From Heyndrickxia acidiproducens DSM 23148 (GTDB taxonomy: Bacteria > Bacillota > Bacilli > Bacillales > Bacillaceae_C), in contig NZ_KB893977.1 of assembly GCF_000374345.1 (NCBI RefSeq), positions 1-64,000 of the forward strand: a DNA stretch of 64,000 nucleotides, given 5' to 3'. The notes under the pieces are model-generated. The model had not been told where the DNA came from, did not search any database, and was given only the letters and a program-made list of their open reading frames with translations. Position 1 is the stretch's first letter, and each line of letters begins with the position of its first letter. Below, one piece after another: positions 47,681 through 57,526 of the stretch. The position numbers and the translations under genes were made by a program.

Positions 47681-47843
47681 GTAAACCTTCCTTTAAACCA
47701 TTTTCTTAAAAAATAGCATACCTTTTTACTTTATCATAAAAAATGCGGCCGGACAGTGCAAATATACTGCCTGCACCTGGATCTGCCCCTATGATTTATT
47801 TCTTCAGTATGCATGGAAATTCCTTTATTTTTTTATCCATGCC

Positions 47844-47892
47844 AAAAAAATATACAGAGCGCTAAATCAATCTGACCAGCCCTCTGTATATT
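47844..47892 (-). terminator. aroA terminator
   Basis: AATATACAGAG (47892-47882, minus strand) pairs with CTCTGTATATT (47859-47849) across a 22-base loop, followed by T7. It ends the aromatic supraoperon. Confidence 0.82.
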
Positions 47893-47895
47893 CAA

Positions 47896-49182
47896 TCAGT
47901 GCATAATCGATTTTAAACTGTCAAAAAAGCCGGGATAAGATACGTTAATCGCGCCTTCATTTTCCAAATAAATCGGACCGCGGCTGATTAAAGAAGCGAC
48001 CGCCAGCATCATGCCGATACGGTGATCACCGTGGCTGTCTGCCGTGCCTCCTGTTAACGGCACAGGGCCTTCTATGATCATCCCATCTTCCGTTGCTTCG
48101 ATATTTGCGCCCAGTTTCTTCAGCTCATTTACAACCGTATCAATGCGGTTCGTTTCTTTTACCTTTAGTTCCCCGGCATCCTTTATGATCGTCTTTCCTT
48201 GTGCCTGGGTTGCAAGCAGAGCGATAACCGGGATCTCATCAATCAGGCGCGGGATTAAACTGCCGCCAATCTCAGTACCGGCTAAAGCGCCGTATTTTAC
48301 TGCTATGGTGCCTTTTGGTTCAAACTGTCCGCCTGCCCGGTCTTCTAAAATTTCAATATCTGCCCCCATCTTTTGCAGCACCTCTATGATGCCGGTACGC
48401 GTCGGGTTTAACCCGACGCCCGGGAAGACCAGTTCACTGCCCGGTACAATACAGGCCGCAGCAATAAAAAACGCAGCCGAAGAAATATCACCCGGCACGT
48501 TTACAACCGTTCCATGCAACGTTTGGCCGCCTTCTACCTCTGCCGTGCCGCCGCTTGTATGGATTTCTCCCCCGAAACGGCGAATCATGCGTTCTGTGTG
48601 GTCGCGCGTTTCCTGCAGTTCATGGACTTTCGTTACACCTTCCGCCTGCAAACCGGCCAGTAAAATGGCTGATTTCACCTGGGCGCTTTCAACGGGCATC
48701 TTGTAATCAATGGCATGCAGCGCTCCGCCTCTTATCGCTAATGGCGTCAAATTGCCGTGATCTCTGCCGTCAATCTCCGCCCCCATCATCGCAAGCGGTT
48801 TGGTAACACGGTTCATCGGACGTTTTGCAATCGAATCGTCTCCAATGATAACGGAGTGGAAAGGCCTGCCCGCCAAAATGCCGAGCATAAGCCGCGTGGT
48901 CGTCCCTGAATTGCCGGCATCGAGTACACTTTTGGGTTCCTGTAATCCGCCCCAGCCTTTTCCGTCAACTGCAAGACTGCTGCCATTTTGCACAATGGAC
49001 ACACCCATTTTGCGGAAACAATCGATGGTGCTCAAACAGTCGACCCCATATAAAAAGTTTTCAATCGTTGTCCTGCCTTCCGCAACCGCTGCAAACATAA
49101 TTGAACGGTGGGAAATTGATTTATCACCCGGTACTTTTATCGTTCCTTTTAAACCGGAACGGGCTGCCTGCAGTTTTAACAT
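47896..49182 (-). CDS. aroA: EPSP synthase (3-phosphoshikimate 1-carboxyvinyltransferase)
   Basis: Sixth step of the shikimate pathway. The 428-residue protein has [19 protein letters not shown] near residue 18, the [13 protein letters not shown] loop near 88, [10 protein letters not shown]-type segment near 195 and [20 protein letters not shown] near 335. The motifs fit the class II (glyphosate-tolerant) type seen in Bacillus. This gene is called aroE in older B. subtilis naming. It is the last gene of the aroC-aroB-aroH-hisC-tyrA-aroA series. Confidence 0.97.
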   Translation of the reverse strand: MLKLQAARSGLKGTIKVPGDKSISHRSIMFAAVAEGRTTIENFLYGVDCLSTIDCFRKMGVSIVQNGSSLAVDGKGWGGLQEPKSVLDAGNSGTTTRLMLGILAGRPFHSVIIGDDSIAKRPMNRVTKPLAMMGAEIDGRDHGNLTPLAIRGGALHAIDYKMPVESAQVKSAILLAGLQAEGVTKVHELQETRDHTERMIRRFGGEIHTSGGTAEVEGGQTLHGTVVNVPGDISSAAFFIAAACIVPGSELVFPGVGLNPTRTGIIEVLQKMGADIEILEDRAGGQFEPKGTIAVKYGALAGTEIGGSLIPRLIDEIPVIALLATQAQGKTIIKDAGELKVKETNRIDTVVNELKKLGANIEATEDGMIIEGPVPLTGGTADSHGDHRIGMMLAVASLISRGPIYLENEGAINVSYPGFFDSLKSIMH

Positions 49183-49209
49183 CAGCCAAATTCACCTTCT
49201 CCCATTTTA

Positions 49210-50313
49210 TTATTGCAAATATACTTCATGCGGGGATTTCATTTTTAATAGACGATAGGCGTTGTGACGGTCATTTTCCGTTTGGAAGCTGATTCGTAAA
49301 ACGCCGTATACGTCTTCCCGTGTTTCCAGAATCCGGATATTTGTAATGCTGATTTTGGCTGCTGCCAGTTCGTTCATAATTTCAGAAACGACGCCCGGAT
49401 AATCCGGAATATCAACAAACAAGTCGTAAAACGAAGGAATCGCGCCCGAACCGCCCACCGGCAGCTGATCGCGGTATTTTTTCGCTTCAGCATAGAAGCT
49501 GTACAATTCATCATATTTTTTACCAGCCAGTGCCTGTTTGACTTTTTGAAGATCCGCAGTCCAACGATCAAGCAGCGTGATCAGATTCTGCTGGTTGCCG
49601 ATGCTGATATCTGCCCACATCTGGGGATTTGAAGAGGCAATTCTTGTGATATCGCGGAATCCGCCGGCCGCAATCCGCTTTAAAAGCGGAAACTCCGCGT
49701 CGGCATTTCGTATAAGATGGACAAGAGATGCAGCGACTATATGGGGAAAATGGCTGACCATGGCAACCATTTCATCATGCTCTGCCGGCGATACGTCAAT
49801 AAATGCTGCACGTGTCCCTTTAAGCCAGCACCTTAAATCATTCACTCGCGCGGCTGATTTTTCATTATAAGGGGCAAGCAAATAAAATGCATTTTCAAAA
49901 AGTGTCGGCTTTGCTGCGATCACCCCGCTTTTATGGGAACCTGCCATCGGATGGCCGCCAATAAACACAATCCCTTTTTCCTGAAGACAGCCTGCCCTTT
50001 CAACGATGCTCTTTTTCGTACTGCCTGTATCGGTCACGATTACGTTTTGCTTTAGACCCGCGTCCGCCAATTGCCCGATCAGTTTTTCTGTAATCAATAC
50101 CGGTGTTGCCAGAACGATTAAATCAGCCTGTTTGGCACCTGCTTCCACCGACTCTGTATAATCATCGACAACCATTAAAGCTTTCGCCATTTTCATTTCT
50201 TCCAATTTGGCATCAAATCCGATAACCATCGCTTCCGGATGTTCTTTTTTGATGGCCAGCGCAATGGACCCCCCAATTAAGCCGAGCCCGATCATAAATA
50301 CAGTTCCTTTCAA
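49210..50313 (-). CDS. tyrA: Prephenate dehydrogenase TyrA with ACT domain
   Basis: Oxidises prephenate toward tyrosine. About 367 residues. The N-terminus has the NAD-binding MIGLGLIGGSIALAIK, then GGHPMAGSHKSG, HDEMVAMVSHFPHIVAASLV and ITRIASSNPQMW. The C-terminal ACT domain (IPDYPGVVSEIMNELAAAKI, residues ~298-317) probably senses an aromatic amino acid. The open frame extends to 50364, but the TTG at 50313 follows GAGGTG by nine bases and gives the expected length. Confidence 0.95.
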   Translation of the reverse strand: MKGTVFMIGLGLIGGSIALAIKKEHPEAMVIGFDAKLEEMKMAKALMVVDDYTESVEAGAKQADLIVLATPVLITEKLIGQLADAGLKQNVIVTDTGSTKKSIVERAGCLQEKGIVFIGGHPMAGSHKSGVIAAKPTLFENAFYLLAPYNEKSAARVNDLRCWLKGTRAAFIDVSPAEHDEMVAMVSHFPHIVAASLVHLIRNADAEFPLLKRIAAGGFRDITRIASSNPQMWADISIGNQQNLITLLDRWTADLQKVKQALAGKKYDELYSFYAEAKKYRDQLPVGGSGAIPSFYDLFVDIPDYPGVVSEIMNELAAAKISITNIRILETREDVYGVLRISFQTENDRHNAYRLLKMKSPHEVYLQ

Positions 50314-50376
50314 TCGACATTCCACCTCACATCGTTTGCAAAAAACCAAAAGAGCAGGATGCAATTGTCCTGCAGT

Positions 50377-51480
50377 TTAGCGGTTAATTTTAGCCGTTGT
50401 TTCCAAAAACGTCTCCATCGCATGGATGACGCCTTTGTTCTGTTCTTCCGATCCAACGGTGACGCGGATGCTTTCCGGAAAGCCAAGCGGCCGGCCTGAG
50501 CGCACGATAAACCCTTTTTTCATCAAAAACTGGCATACACGGTCTGCGTCACAGTGAAAATGAATCAAAATAAAATTTGCCTGCGAAGGATAGTAACCAA
50601 GGCCGGCCCGATTACAAAAATCGTAGAACTGCTGCAGGCCGCGGCGGTTTTTTTTCCGGCACTTGCGAACAAATTCCTGGTCACGGAGCGCCTCAGCCGC
50701 CACCATTTGCCCGAGCACATTCGTGTTGAACGGCGGGCGCACCGGTTCAAGCCCGCGGATAATGGCTTCATTCGCGATCCCGTAACCGACGCGGAAACTG
50801 GCAAGCCCGTAAATTTTTGAAAAAGTCCGGGTCACAATCAAATTGCTGTACTTTCTATACAGCTCAAGGGCATCATAATAATCGGCCGCAACGACATAAT
50901 CTCCGTATGCTTCATCTAAAACGACCAGCACTTCTTCCGGCACTTGATCGAGAAAGGCGGTGATTTCTTTTTCGGAAGTGTAGGTTCCGGTCGGATTATT
51001 CGGGCTGCATACCCAAACAACCGCCGTATTTTCGTCAATTTGCGCAAGCATCCCGTCCAAATCATGCTTACCGTCCCTTAACGGCACTTCGCGGATTTCA
51101 GCGCCTTCAATCACGGCATTATGCCTGTACTGGGAAAAAGTCGGCACCGCCATCACCGTATTTTTGCCCGGCTCAAGCAAGGCTCTTGAAATGATCTGGA
51201 TCAGTTCATCAGTGCCATTTGTGAAAATCAGCTGCTTTTCGTCCACCCCTAAAAAGTTTGCTGCTTCTTCCCGCAGGCTGGTGGCATAGCCATCCGGATA
51301 AAGCGTGTATGAACGATGGATGGATGCAAGCCGCTCATCCACTTTCGGCGAGTAGCCAAACGGATTTTCATTGGAAGCCATCTTTACAATCGAATCCAAT
51401 CCGAACTGCTTCTTCACTGCTTCAATGGTTCTTCCCGGCTCATATACGGCTAAGTCCGTAATTTGTTCTCTCCATTTCAT
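50377..51480 (-). CDS. hisC: Histidinol-phosphate aminotransferase
   Basis: A PLP enzyme of 367 residues that in B. subtilis serves histidine and also tyrosine/phenylalanine synthesis. It shows ASNENPFGYSP, SPNNPTGTY, LDEAYGDYV and the PLP lysine in RTFSKIYGLASFRVGYG near residue 225. AGGAGC precedes the ATG, only five bases after the aroH stop. In B. subtilis trpEDCFBA lies between aroH and this gene; here there is nothing between them. Confidence 0.96.
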   Translation of the reverse strand: MKWREQITDLAVYEPGRTIEAVKKQFGLDSIVKMASNENPFGYSPKVDERLASIHRSYTLYPDGYATSLREEAANFLGVDEKQLIFTNGTDELIQIISRALLEPGKNTVMAVPTFSQYRHNAVIEGAEIREVPLRDGKHDLDGMLAQIDENTAVVWVCSPNNPTGTYTSEKEITAFLDQVPEEVLVVLDEAYGDYVVAADYYDALELYRKYSNLIVTRTFSKIYGLASFRVGYGIANEAIIRGLEPVRPPFNTNVLGQMVAAEALRDQEFVRKCRKKNRRGLQQFYDFCNRAGLGYYPSQANFILIHFHCDADRVCQFLMKKGFIVRSGRPLGFPESIRVTVGSEEQNKGVIHAMETFLETTAKINR

Positions 51481-51484
51481 AATT

Positions 51485-51862
51485 TCACAGCTCCTGTTCC
51501 ATCTGGTTTAAGTCCGGCCGCAATGAAACGGCGCCGTTCCTATAAACATGTTTGATGCTCTCCTGTTCCCGGTCTGTATCCACGTGAATCATAACACGGA
51601 TGCAATGGGGCAGGCTGCCTGCAACAGGGATTTCCTGCATATTCATAATCGGGACAAATTTCCAGTCTGTAAATTTCCGCATCACTTTAGAAGGGAAAGC
51701 AGCGCGGAGATCGGCAGTCACTGAGAAAAAGAGAGAAGCAACCCGCTTTGGATCAATGTCATTCTTGCTGATCATTTCCTGCAGCAATGCTTCCGATGCG
51801 GCAAGGATTAGTGGCTCGTCATCCCTTTCCACAGTCGTTGCCCCGCGAATCCCACGAATCAT
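51485..51862 (-). CDS. aroH: Chorismate mutase AroH
   Basis: Converts chorismate to prephenate. The 125-residue trimeric-type enzyme begins MIRGIRGATTVERD (active-site Arg7) and contains FFSVTADLRAAFP and CIRVMIHVDTD with the second active-site Arg. GGGGGA precedes the ATG, and the start is two bases after the aroB stop. It feeds TyrA and HisC directly downstream. Confidence 0.97.
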   Translation of the reverse strand: MIRGIRGATTVERDDEPLILAASEALLQEMISKNDIDPKRVASLFFSVTADLRAAFPSKVMRKFTDWKFVPIMNMQEIPVAGSLPHCIRVMIHVDTDREQESIKHVYRNGAVSLRPDLNQMEQEL

Positions 51863-51863
51863 C

Positions 51864-52943
51864 TTAACACAGTCCCCCTTTTTGCAATTGCCCGAACAAA
51901 CTGCGCAACAAATCTTCGTCCACTTCCGCCATCACAGGTTCGCCAATCTTCCGCAGCAGAACAAATCTCGGTTTATGGGCAATGGTTTTCTTGTCCCGCA
52001 GCATGTATGCATAAATTTCTTCGAAATTAGCCTGCTGCGGAATTTTCCAATGATAGCCAAGCGCCCCCAGCCATTCGGTAAACGCAGCAACATCAAATTC
52101 GAGGCCCGTTTGTTTCCGGCTGATCAAAAGTTCATATACCATCCCGATGATGACGGCTTCCCCATGCGTCAAGCCGCCGAAGCCGCCGTTTGCTTCAAGC
52201 GCGTGGCCGAGCGTATGGCCAAAATTCAAGTATGCGCGCACGCCCGTTTCCTTTTCATCCTGCTTGACAAACCCGGCTTTTACTTTAATGCCTTTTTTCA
52301 GCAGGCCCGGAAGCTTGGCATTTAATATTTGCTGTTCATTCGGCACCGCCCGTTTGATTTCGTCCAGGAATCCTTCGTCCGAAATCAGCGCATGTTTGAT
52401 AAGCTCGGCAAACCCGCTGCGGAGCTGGACTTCGGGAAGCGTTGCGAGATAGCTAGTATCATAGAGTACAAACTCCGGCTGGTAGAATGCCCCAACAAGG
52501 TTTTTCCCAAGCGGATGGTTAATGGCTACTTTTCCGCCCACCGCACTGTCATGGGCGAGAATCGTAGTCGGAATTTGAATAAAAGCGATCCCGCGCATAT
52601 ACGTAGCAGCGACAAATCCCGCTAAATCACCCACTGCTCCTCCGCCGAAAGCCAAAATGCACGATTTGCGGTCCAAATGGCATTTTACGGCAAAATCGAG
52701 GGCTTCTTTATAAATAAGAAATGTTTTGGCTTCCTCCCCATTTGGCGCCGTGTAGACATTTGTTTCAGCGCCTTCCGGGAGATGGGCTTTTAAAGTGTTT
52801 AAATGCAGCGCCCCCACATGGCGATCGGTTATGACCATCAGGTTTGTGTAATCTTCAAGCAGCGCATCCAGCCTGCTGATGGCACCGTCGCCTATGTATA
52901 CGGGGTACTTTTTCGTGCCCGCTTCTATGATTATTGTTTCCAT
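51864..52943 (-). CDS. aroB: 3-dehydroquinate synthase
   Basis: Second step of the shikimate pathway, zinc and NAD dependent. The 359-residue protein has CILAFGGGAVGDLAGFVAA near residue 94 (NAD site), PTTILAHDSAVGGKVAIN, KHALI and YLNFGHTLGHALEA with the zinc histidines near 240. GGAAGG precedes the ATG. It begins directly at the aroC stop, so the genes are co-transcribed and probably coupled. Confidence 0.97.
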   Translation of the reverse strand: METIIIEAGTKKYPVYIGDGAISRLDALLEDYTNLMVITDRHVGALHLNTLKAHLPEGAETNVYTAPNGEEAKTFLIYKEALDFAVKCHLDRKSCILAFGGGAVGDLAGFVAATYMRGIAFIQIPTTILAHDSAVGGKVAINHPLGKNLVGAFYQPEFVLYDTSYLATLPEVQLRSGFAELIKHALISDEGFLDEIKRAVPNEQQILNAKLPGLLKKGIKVKAGFVKQDEKETGVRAYLNFGHTLGHALEANGGFGGLTHGEAVIIGMVYELLISRKQTGLEFDVAAFTEWLGALGYHWKIPQQANFEEIYAYMLRDKKTIAHKPRFVLLRKIGEPVMAEVDEDLLRSLFGQLQKGGLC

Positions 52944-54113
52944 TTAAAACAACCTTCCGTATTCTCTTTGCGCAGCCACTGTTTGTTTCAGCACTTCCAT
53001 ACGGTCGCTGTAAAACTGCTCCACGATGGCTGCTGCCAGCTCCCAGGCCACCGCTGCTTCCGCCACAACACTTGCAGCCGGCACCGCGCAGCTGTCTGAG
53101 CGCTCAATGCTCGCCGTAAACGGTTCTTTCGTGTCAATATCGACGCTCTGAAGCGGCTTATACAGCGTCGGGATTGGCTTCATGACGCCGCGGACGACGA
53201 TCGGCATCCCCGTTGTCATGCCGCCTTCAAAGCCGCCGAGGCGGTTTGTTCTCCGCGTATAGCCCGTTTCTTCCGACCAGAGGATTTCATCATGGACTTC
53301 ACTTCCAAACCGGTGTGCCATTTCAAAACCAAGTCCGAATTCAACGCCTTTAAAAGCGTTAATGCTGACAATGGCGCGTGCCAGTTTTGCATCCAGCTTC
53401 CTGTCGTAATGGACATAACTGCCGACACCGGCCGGCATGCCAGCTGCAACGACTTCAACGATCCCGCCGATAGAGTCCCCGCTTTTCTTTGCCTGGTCAA
53501 TGGCCGCCATCATTTTTTCGGCGGCTGCATCATCATAGCAGCGGACCGGGGAGGACTCCGCCTTTTCCCTTAAGTCCTGCAATGATTTGTACTGGGTATG
53601 TTCTGCCTCGACACCGCCAATTTCAACCACATGGGAAACCACTTCAATGCCGAGTTCTTTTAATAATCTTTTTGCAACAGCTCCGGCTGCGACCCTTACC
53701 GTTGTTTCGCGTGCGGAAGACCGTTCAAGAACATTGCGCATATCCCGGTGGCCGTATTTGATACCGCCTGCCAAATCCGCATGCCCCGGCCGCGGCCGCG
53801 TCACTTTGCGTTTGACTTCTTCGTCTTCATCCGCACGCGGCTCAATCCCCATAATGTTTGTCCAATGGGTCCAGTCTTTATTTTCAACTGTCAATGCGAC
53901 AGGAGATCCAAGCGTAAGGCCGTGGCGTACACCTGCAGAAATGGCGGCACGGTCTTTTTCAATTTGCATTCGCCGGCCGCGCCCGTAGCCTTGCTGCCTT
54001 CGTGCCAAATCGGCATTAATATCTTCAGCTGTAAGCGGAAGCCCTGCAGGCAGCCCCTCAATAATCGTAGTAAGCGCCGGACCATGCGATTCACCGGCTG
54101 TCAAATATCTCAA
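52944..54113 (-). CDS. aroC: Chorismate synthase
   Basis: Last step to chorismate, needing reduced flavin. About 389 residues (B. subtilis 390, named aroF there). It starts [14 protein letters not shown] and carries [33 protein letters not shown] and [17 protein letters not shown], the three family signatures. The TTG at 54113 follows AAGGGGG by seven bases; the frame is open a little further to 54134. It is first in the aro supraoperon, with a likely extended -10 (TGATATAGT) about 35 bases upstream. Confidence 0.97.
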   Translation of the reverse strand: MRYLTAGESHGPALTTIIEGLPAGLPLTAEDINADLARRQQGYGRGRRMQIEKDRAAISAGVRHGLTLGSPVALTVENKDWTHWTNIMGIEPRADEDEEVKRKVTRPRPGHADLAGGIKYGHRDMRNVLERSSARETTVRVAAGAVAKRLLKELGIEVVSHVVEIGGVEAEHTQYKSLQDLREKAESSPVRCYDDAAAEKMMAAIDQAKKSGDSIGGIVEVVAAGMPAGVGSYVHYDRKLDAKLARAIVSINAFKGVEFGLGFEMAHRFGSEVHDEILWSEETGYTRRTNRLGGFEGGMTTGMPIVVRGVMKPIPTLYKPLQSVDIDTKEPFTASIERSDSCAVPAASVVAEAAVAWELAAAIVEQFYSDRMEVLKQTVAAQREYGRLF

Positions 54114-54190
54114 TCTAATACCCCCTTTTAGCACTTTAAAGCGTTACATATGTATAACTATATCACAATCTTTGCAATCCGAAAATATGG

Positions 54191-54205
54191 TTTGAACGTT
54201 TCAAA
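54191..54205. repeat. 15-base palindrome upstream of aroC
   Basis: TTTGAACGTTTCAAA is an inverted repeat (TTTGAA, three-base spacer, TTCAAA) located 78-92 bases before the aroC start, upstream of its likely promoter. It may be an operator; no known regulator consensus was matched. Confidence 0.4.
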
Positions 54206-54228
54206 TTAAAAAAATCATGCCAATCACT

Positions 54229-55032
54229 TTAGTGCTGATGTTCTATTTTTTTATAAAAAAATGTGTCTTCGACTTCTAAACCGAAAGAAGATGGATGAAA
54301 GATTTGCTCGGTACTGCCGACAAACAATGTCCCATGATGGTTTAAGGCTGTACTGAAATTCCGGTACACCTGGTTTTTTGCTTCCTCTGTAAAGTAAATC
54401 AAGACATTCCTGCAACAAATCAAATCCGCTTTCGGGTAGGGATCTGAAAGCAGGTTGTGTTGCTTAAAGGTGACGGTTTTCTTAATGCCGTCCGCAATCC
54501 GGTAAAAAGGCCCGCCGCTGCATTTTTCAAAAAACTTCAATTTCATCTCTTTTGGCACTTCATTGATGGACCGTTCCGAATAGATCCCTGCTTTCGCCTT
54601 TTGCAGCGCATGCCTGTCAATATCCGTCGCGAGAATCCGAATCAGGTCCAGCGGCATGAATTTTGACAGAATCATTGCAATCGTATAGGGTTCTTCACCG
54701 GTTGAAGCGGCTGCGCTCCATATTCGAAGCGGGATGCCCCTGTCTTTAAACAGGCGGGGAAGAATTTTGTGTTCCAGTACATCCCATCTCGATTTGTTTC
54801 TATAAAATTCAGAAACATTTATCGTCATCCGGTCTAAAAATTCATCCAATAAGGCCTGGTCCTGATCCAATCCGTTAAAAAACTCCTGAAAAGAAGAAAA
54901 TCCTCTTTTCTCGTAGAGCGTTGTCAGTCTTCTTTTCATCTGTGCTTCCTTATACAAAGACAAATTGACGCCGGTTTTCATTTTGATTTGCGAAATAAAC
55001 CGGCTGTAGTCATCTTCCCGTTCAATCTTCAT
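54229..55032 (-). CDS. cheR: Chemotaxis protein methyltransferase CheR
   Basis: Methylates glutamates of chemoreceptors with SAM. About 267 residues. The N-terminal helical domain is followed by MTINVSEFYRN, the SAM-binding AAASTGEEPYTIAMIL near residue 125 and DLICCRNVLIYFTEEAKNQ near 220. The frame extends to 55080, but GGGGA seven bases before the ATG at 55032 decides the start. It implies a motile, chemotactic organism or its ancestor. The place between ndk and aroC is as in B. subtilis. Confidence 0.95.
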   Translation of the reverse strand: MKIEREDDYSRFISQIKMKTGVNLSLYKEAQMKRRLTTLYEKRGFSSFQEFFNGLDQDQALLDEFLDRMTINVSEFYRNKSRWDVLEHKILPRLFKDRGIPLRIWSAAASTGEEPYTIAMILSKFMPLDLIRILATDIDRHALQKAKAGIYSERSINEVPKEMKLKFFEKCSGGPFYRIADGIKKTVTFKQHNLLSDPYPKADLICCRNVLIYFTEEAKNQVYRNFSTALNHHGTLFVGSTEQIFHPSSFGLEVEDTFFYKKIEHQH

Positions 55033-55181
55033 TGTGCATTCCCCATGGCTTTCTTGTTGATTTTCATCACCATGCAGCATTGGCAGTCAACAGTTGGCGC
55101 CCCGGCCGCATATTTTCTTTATTTTAGCATAAAAAAAGATTGGCGTTTAGAAATTTTTCCGCCAATCTTTAAAAAGCGATT

Positions 55182-55628
55182 TTAATAAATAGAAGCGTCG
55201 GCAGGCCGTGTATATTGAAGCAGTTCTTCGTCACGGAAGAACAGGGCAATCTCGCGTTTTGCACTTTCCGGAGAATCCGAGCCATGAATAATATTTTTGC
55301 TAACAATCATACCGTAATCGCCGCGGATCGTGCCGGGTGCCGCTTCGGCCGGATTCGTCTTGCCCATCATTTTGCGGGCTGTGGCAATGACGTTTTCCCC
55401 TTCCCAAACCATCGCAAATACCGGGCCGGAGGTGATAAATTTAACCAAATCGCCAAAGAAAGGGCGCTCCTTATGTTCAGCATAGTGCTTTTCAGCAAGT
55501 TCGGTTGGAATTCGCATCAGTTTCGCACCGGCTAAACAAAAGCCTTTCTTTTCAAACCGCGACACGATGTCGCCGATCAATTGCCTTTGTACCCCATCTG
55601 GTTTCACCATCAAAAAGGTTCTTTCCAA
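55182..55628 (-). CDS. ndk: Nucleoside diphosphate kinase
   Basis: Balances nucleoside triphosphate pools. The 148-residue protein (same length as in B. subtilis) begins [14 protein letters not shown] and has the active-site histidine in [16 protein letters not shown] near residue 115. The frame opens to 55655, but the TTG at 55628 has GGGAG upstream and gives the correct N-terminus. It lies between hepT and cheR. Confidence 0.96.
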   Translation of the reverse strand: MERTFLMVKPDGVQRQLIGDIVSRFEKKGFCLAGAKLMRIPTELAEKHYAEHKERPFFGDLVKFITSGPVFAMVWEGENVIATARKMMGKTNPAEAAPGTIRGDYGMIVSKNIIHGSDSPESAKREIALFFRDEELLQYTRPADASIY

Positions 55629-55787
55629 AAAAAATCCACTCCCATTCGTTATCATAAATTGCCAAAATTATGTACCGGATATAAAAATAGTAACATTCAT
55701 GAAGCAAAACCGCAACATCTTTTAGAAAGCGGTTTCCCTTATCTATCAGCACAAAAGGCATCTTCCTGATCCGCTCCCGGTACAAAC

Positions 55788-55826
55788 AAAAAACGACCAG
55801 TTCCTTTTCAAGGCGCACCGATCGTT
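55788..55826 (-). terminator. hepT terminator
   Basis: On the minus strand AACGATCGGT pairs with ACTGGTCGTT (with G-T pairs) and is followed by T6, within about 10-50 bases after the hepT stop. Confidence 0.75.
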
Positions 55827-55836
55827 TCGGTTCTCT

Positions 55837-56799
55837 TTAAAATTTCCTTTTCCCCATATATTTTGCAAGTTCAGCAAGCGTCTTTTTAATACGGCTGTCC
55901 GGAAGCCCCTCAAGCGCTTTTAAAGCCTTGCTTAAATAGCGCTGGCTGATGGCGTACGACTGCTCGATCGCACCCGAGCTTTTGATCAGGCCAATCACCC
56001 TGTCCAGCTCGGTTTTCGGCATATGTTCATGAACGTGCTGCAACTCATTTTTTATGGCCGTATCCTGCATTGCAAACAAGACAGGCAGTGTAATATTGCC
56101 CTGCCGCAAATCCTCCCCGGCAGGCTTTCCAAGCTCTTTCTCAGTGCCGGTAAAGTCCAGGATATCATCGATAATTTGATAGCTCATCCCGACATTATAG
56201 CCGAAACGGAACAGCTGTTTGTGCACCTGCTCATCTGCCCCCGCTGCAATTGCGCCCAGCTGGCAGCTGACCGCGATTAAAAGCGCCGTTTTCCGTTTGA
56301 TTCTCCGCAAATAGCAGCGCAGGTTCTGCCCGAAATGATATTTATCTTTGATTTGTTCGATTTCCCCCGTGCATACTTCTACAAGCGTATCCGCCAGAAT
56401 CTGATGGGCGGTGAGATCCTCCACTTTTGTGATGTATTCAAGCGCACTTGCCAAAATATAATCCCCCGTATACATGGCGATACGGTTATCCCACTCCGCT
56501 TTTACGGTCGGCTTCCCCCTCCGCAATTTGGAATCATCAATGACATCATCATGTACAAGGGACGCCATATGGATCAATTCGAGCGCAACTGCAACATTTT
56601 TCACACGCTCAATCCGGTAGTCGCCAAATTTTGCGCCAAGCAGGACAAATACGGGCCGGATTCGTTTGCCTCCCGCCTTCAGCAAACTAAAGGAAGCCTG
56701 CTCAATTAGAGTGGAGTTTGATGCAACGGCCTTCTCCAGTTCTTTTTCAATGAGGTCTATGTCCGTTTTTAAAAACGAATACATCATTTGTAATTTCAT
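55837..56799 (-). CDS. hepT: Heptaprenyl diphosphate synthase component II
   Basis: Catalytic subunit that builds the C35 tail of menaquinone-7. The 320-residue trans-prenyltransferase shows GGKRIRPVFVLLGAKF, the first Asp-rich motif HDDVIDDSKLRRGKPT near residue 83 and the second YQIIDDILDFTG near 210. It needs the small subunit HepS, encoded two genes upstream. Order hepS-menG-hepT is the classical Bacillus arrangement. Confidence 0.96.
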   Translation of the reverse strand: MKLQMMYSFLKTDIDLIEKELEKAVASNSTLIEQASFSLLKAGGKRIRPVFVLLGAKFGDYRIERVKNVAVALELIHMASLVHDDVIDDSKLRRGKPTVKAEWDNRIAMYTGDYILASALEYITKVEDLTAHQILADTLVEVCTGEIEQIKDKYHFGQNLRCYLRRIKRKTALLIAVSCQLGAIAAGADEQVHKQLFRFGYNVGMSYQIIDDILDFTGTEKELGKPAGEDLRQGNITLPVLFAMQDTAIKNELQHVHEHMPKTELDRVIGLIKSSGAIEQSYAISQRYLSKALKALEGLPDSRIKKTLAELAKYMGKRKF

Positions 56800-56817
56800 C
56801 TATTTCCACCCAGTCTG

Positions 56818-57522
56818 TCAGTTCTCTTTAAATCCGATATGTGCGGCTGCTGCTCCGCCGGCAAAAGGTTTATATAAAATCCGCACGAAACCCGTTTCCT
56901 CAAATAAATAAGCCAGTTCTTTCATTCCCGGGAAGCTTCTCGCTGATTCTTGAAGCCATGAATACTCATCATAACTTTTGGCAAACATTTTGCCGAGCAC
57001 CGGCATCATATAGCGGAAATAAAAATAATAAAGCTCACGGTATACAGGCACTACCGGCTGTGACGTTTCCAAGCAGGCTGCCATGCCGCCCGGTTTCAGC
57101 ACACGGTGCATTTCGCTTAAAACCTGCTTATAATCCGGCACGTTTCTAAGCCCGAAACCGATCGTTACATAATCAAAAGTATTGTTTTCAAAAGGTAGAT
57201 CCATTGCATTGCCGTGAATCAGGTCTACCTGTTTCAGGCCGCGTGCATCCACCTTCTTTTTCCCGACTGCCAGCATATTTTCGCTGAAGTCCAAACCGGT
57301 AACATGGCCGCTTTCTCCAACGGCCTCTGCCAGTGCAATCGTCCAATCTGCCGTCCCGCAGCAAAGGTCAAGGGCAGTGCAGCCTTTTTTCACGTCCATT
57401 TTTCTCATGGTTTCTTTGCGCCATCTTTTATGCTGCTGAAAACTGATGACCGAGTTCATATAATCATAGTTTTTTGAAATTTTCTCAAAGACGTGGTGAA
57501 CACGTTCTTCTTTCGCAGTCAT
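56818..57522 (-). CDS. menG: Demethylmenaquinone methyltransferase
   Basis: Adds the final methyl group of menaquinone from SAM (menG, also called menH or ubiE). About 234 residues. It has [20 protein letters not shown], the SAM site [15 protein letters not shown] near residue 47 and [15 protein letters not shown] near 137. The frame extends to 57543, but the ATG at 57522 follows GAGGGG. It overlaps or abuts hepS upstream (four bases apart), so the genes are coupled. Confidence 0.96.
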   Translation of the reverse strand: MTAKEERVHHVFEKISKNYDYMNSVISFQQHKRWRKETMRKMDVKKGCTALDLCCGTADWTIALAEAVGESGHVTGLDFSENMLAVGKKKVDARGLKQVDLIHGNAMDLPFENNTFDYVTIGFGLRNVPDYKQVLSEMHRVLKPGGMAACLETSQPVVPVYRELYYFYFRYMMPVLGKMFAKSYDEYSWLQESARSFPGMKELAYLFEETGFVRILYKPFAGGAAAAHIGFKEN

Positions 57523-57526
57523 GTGT

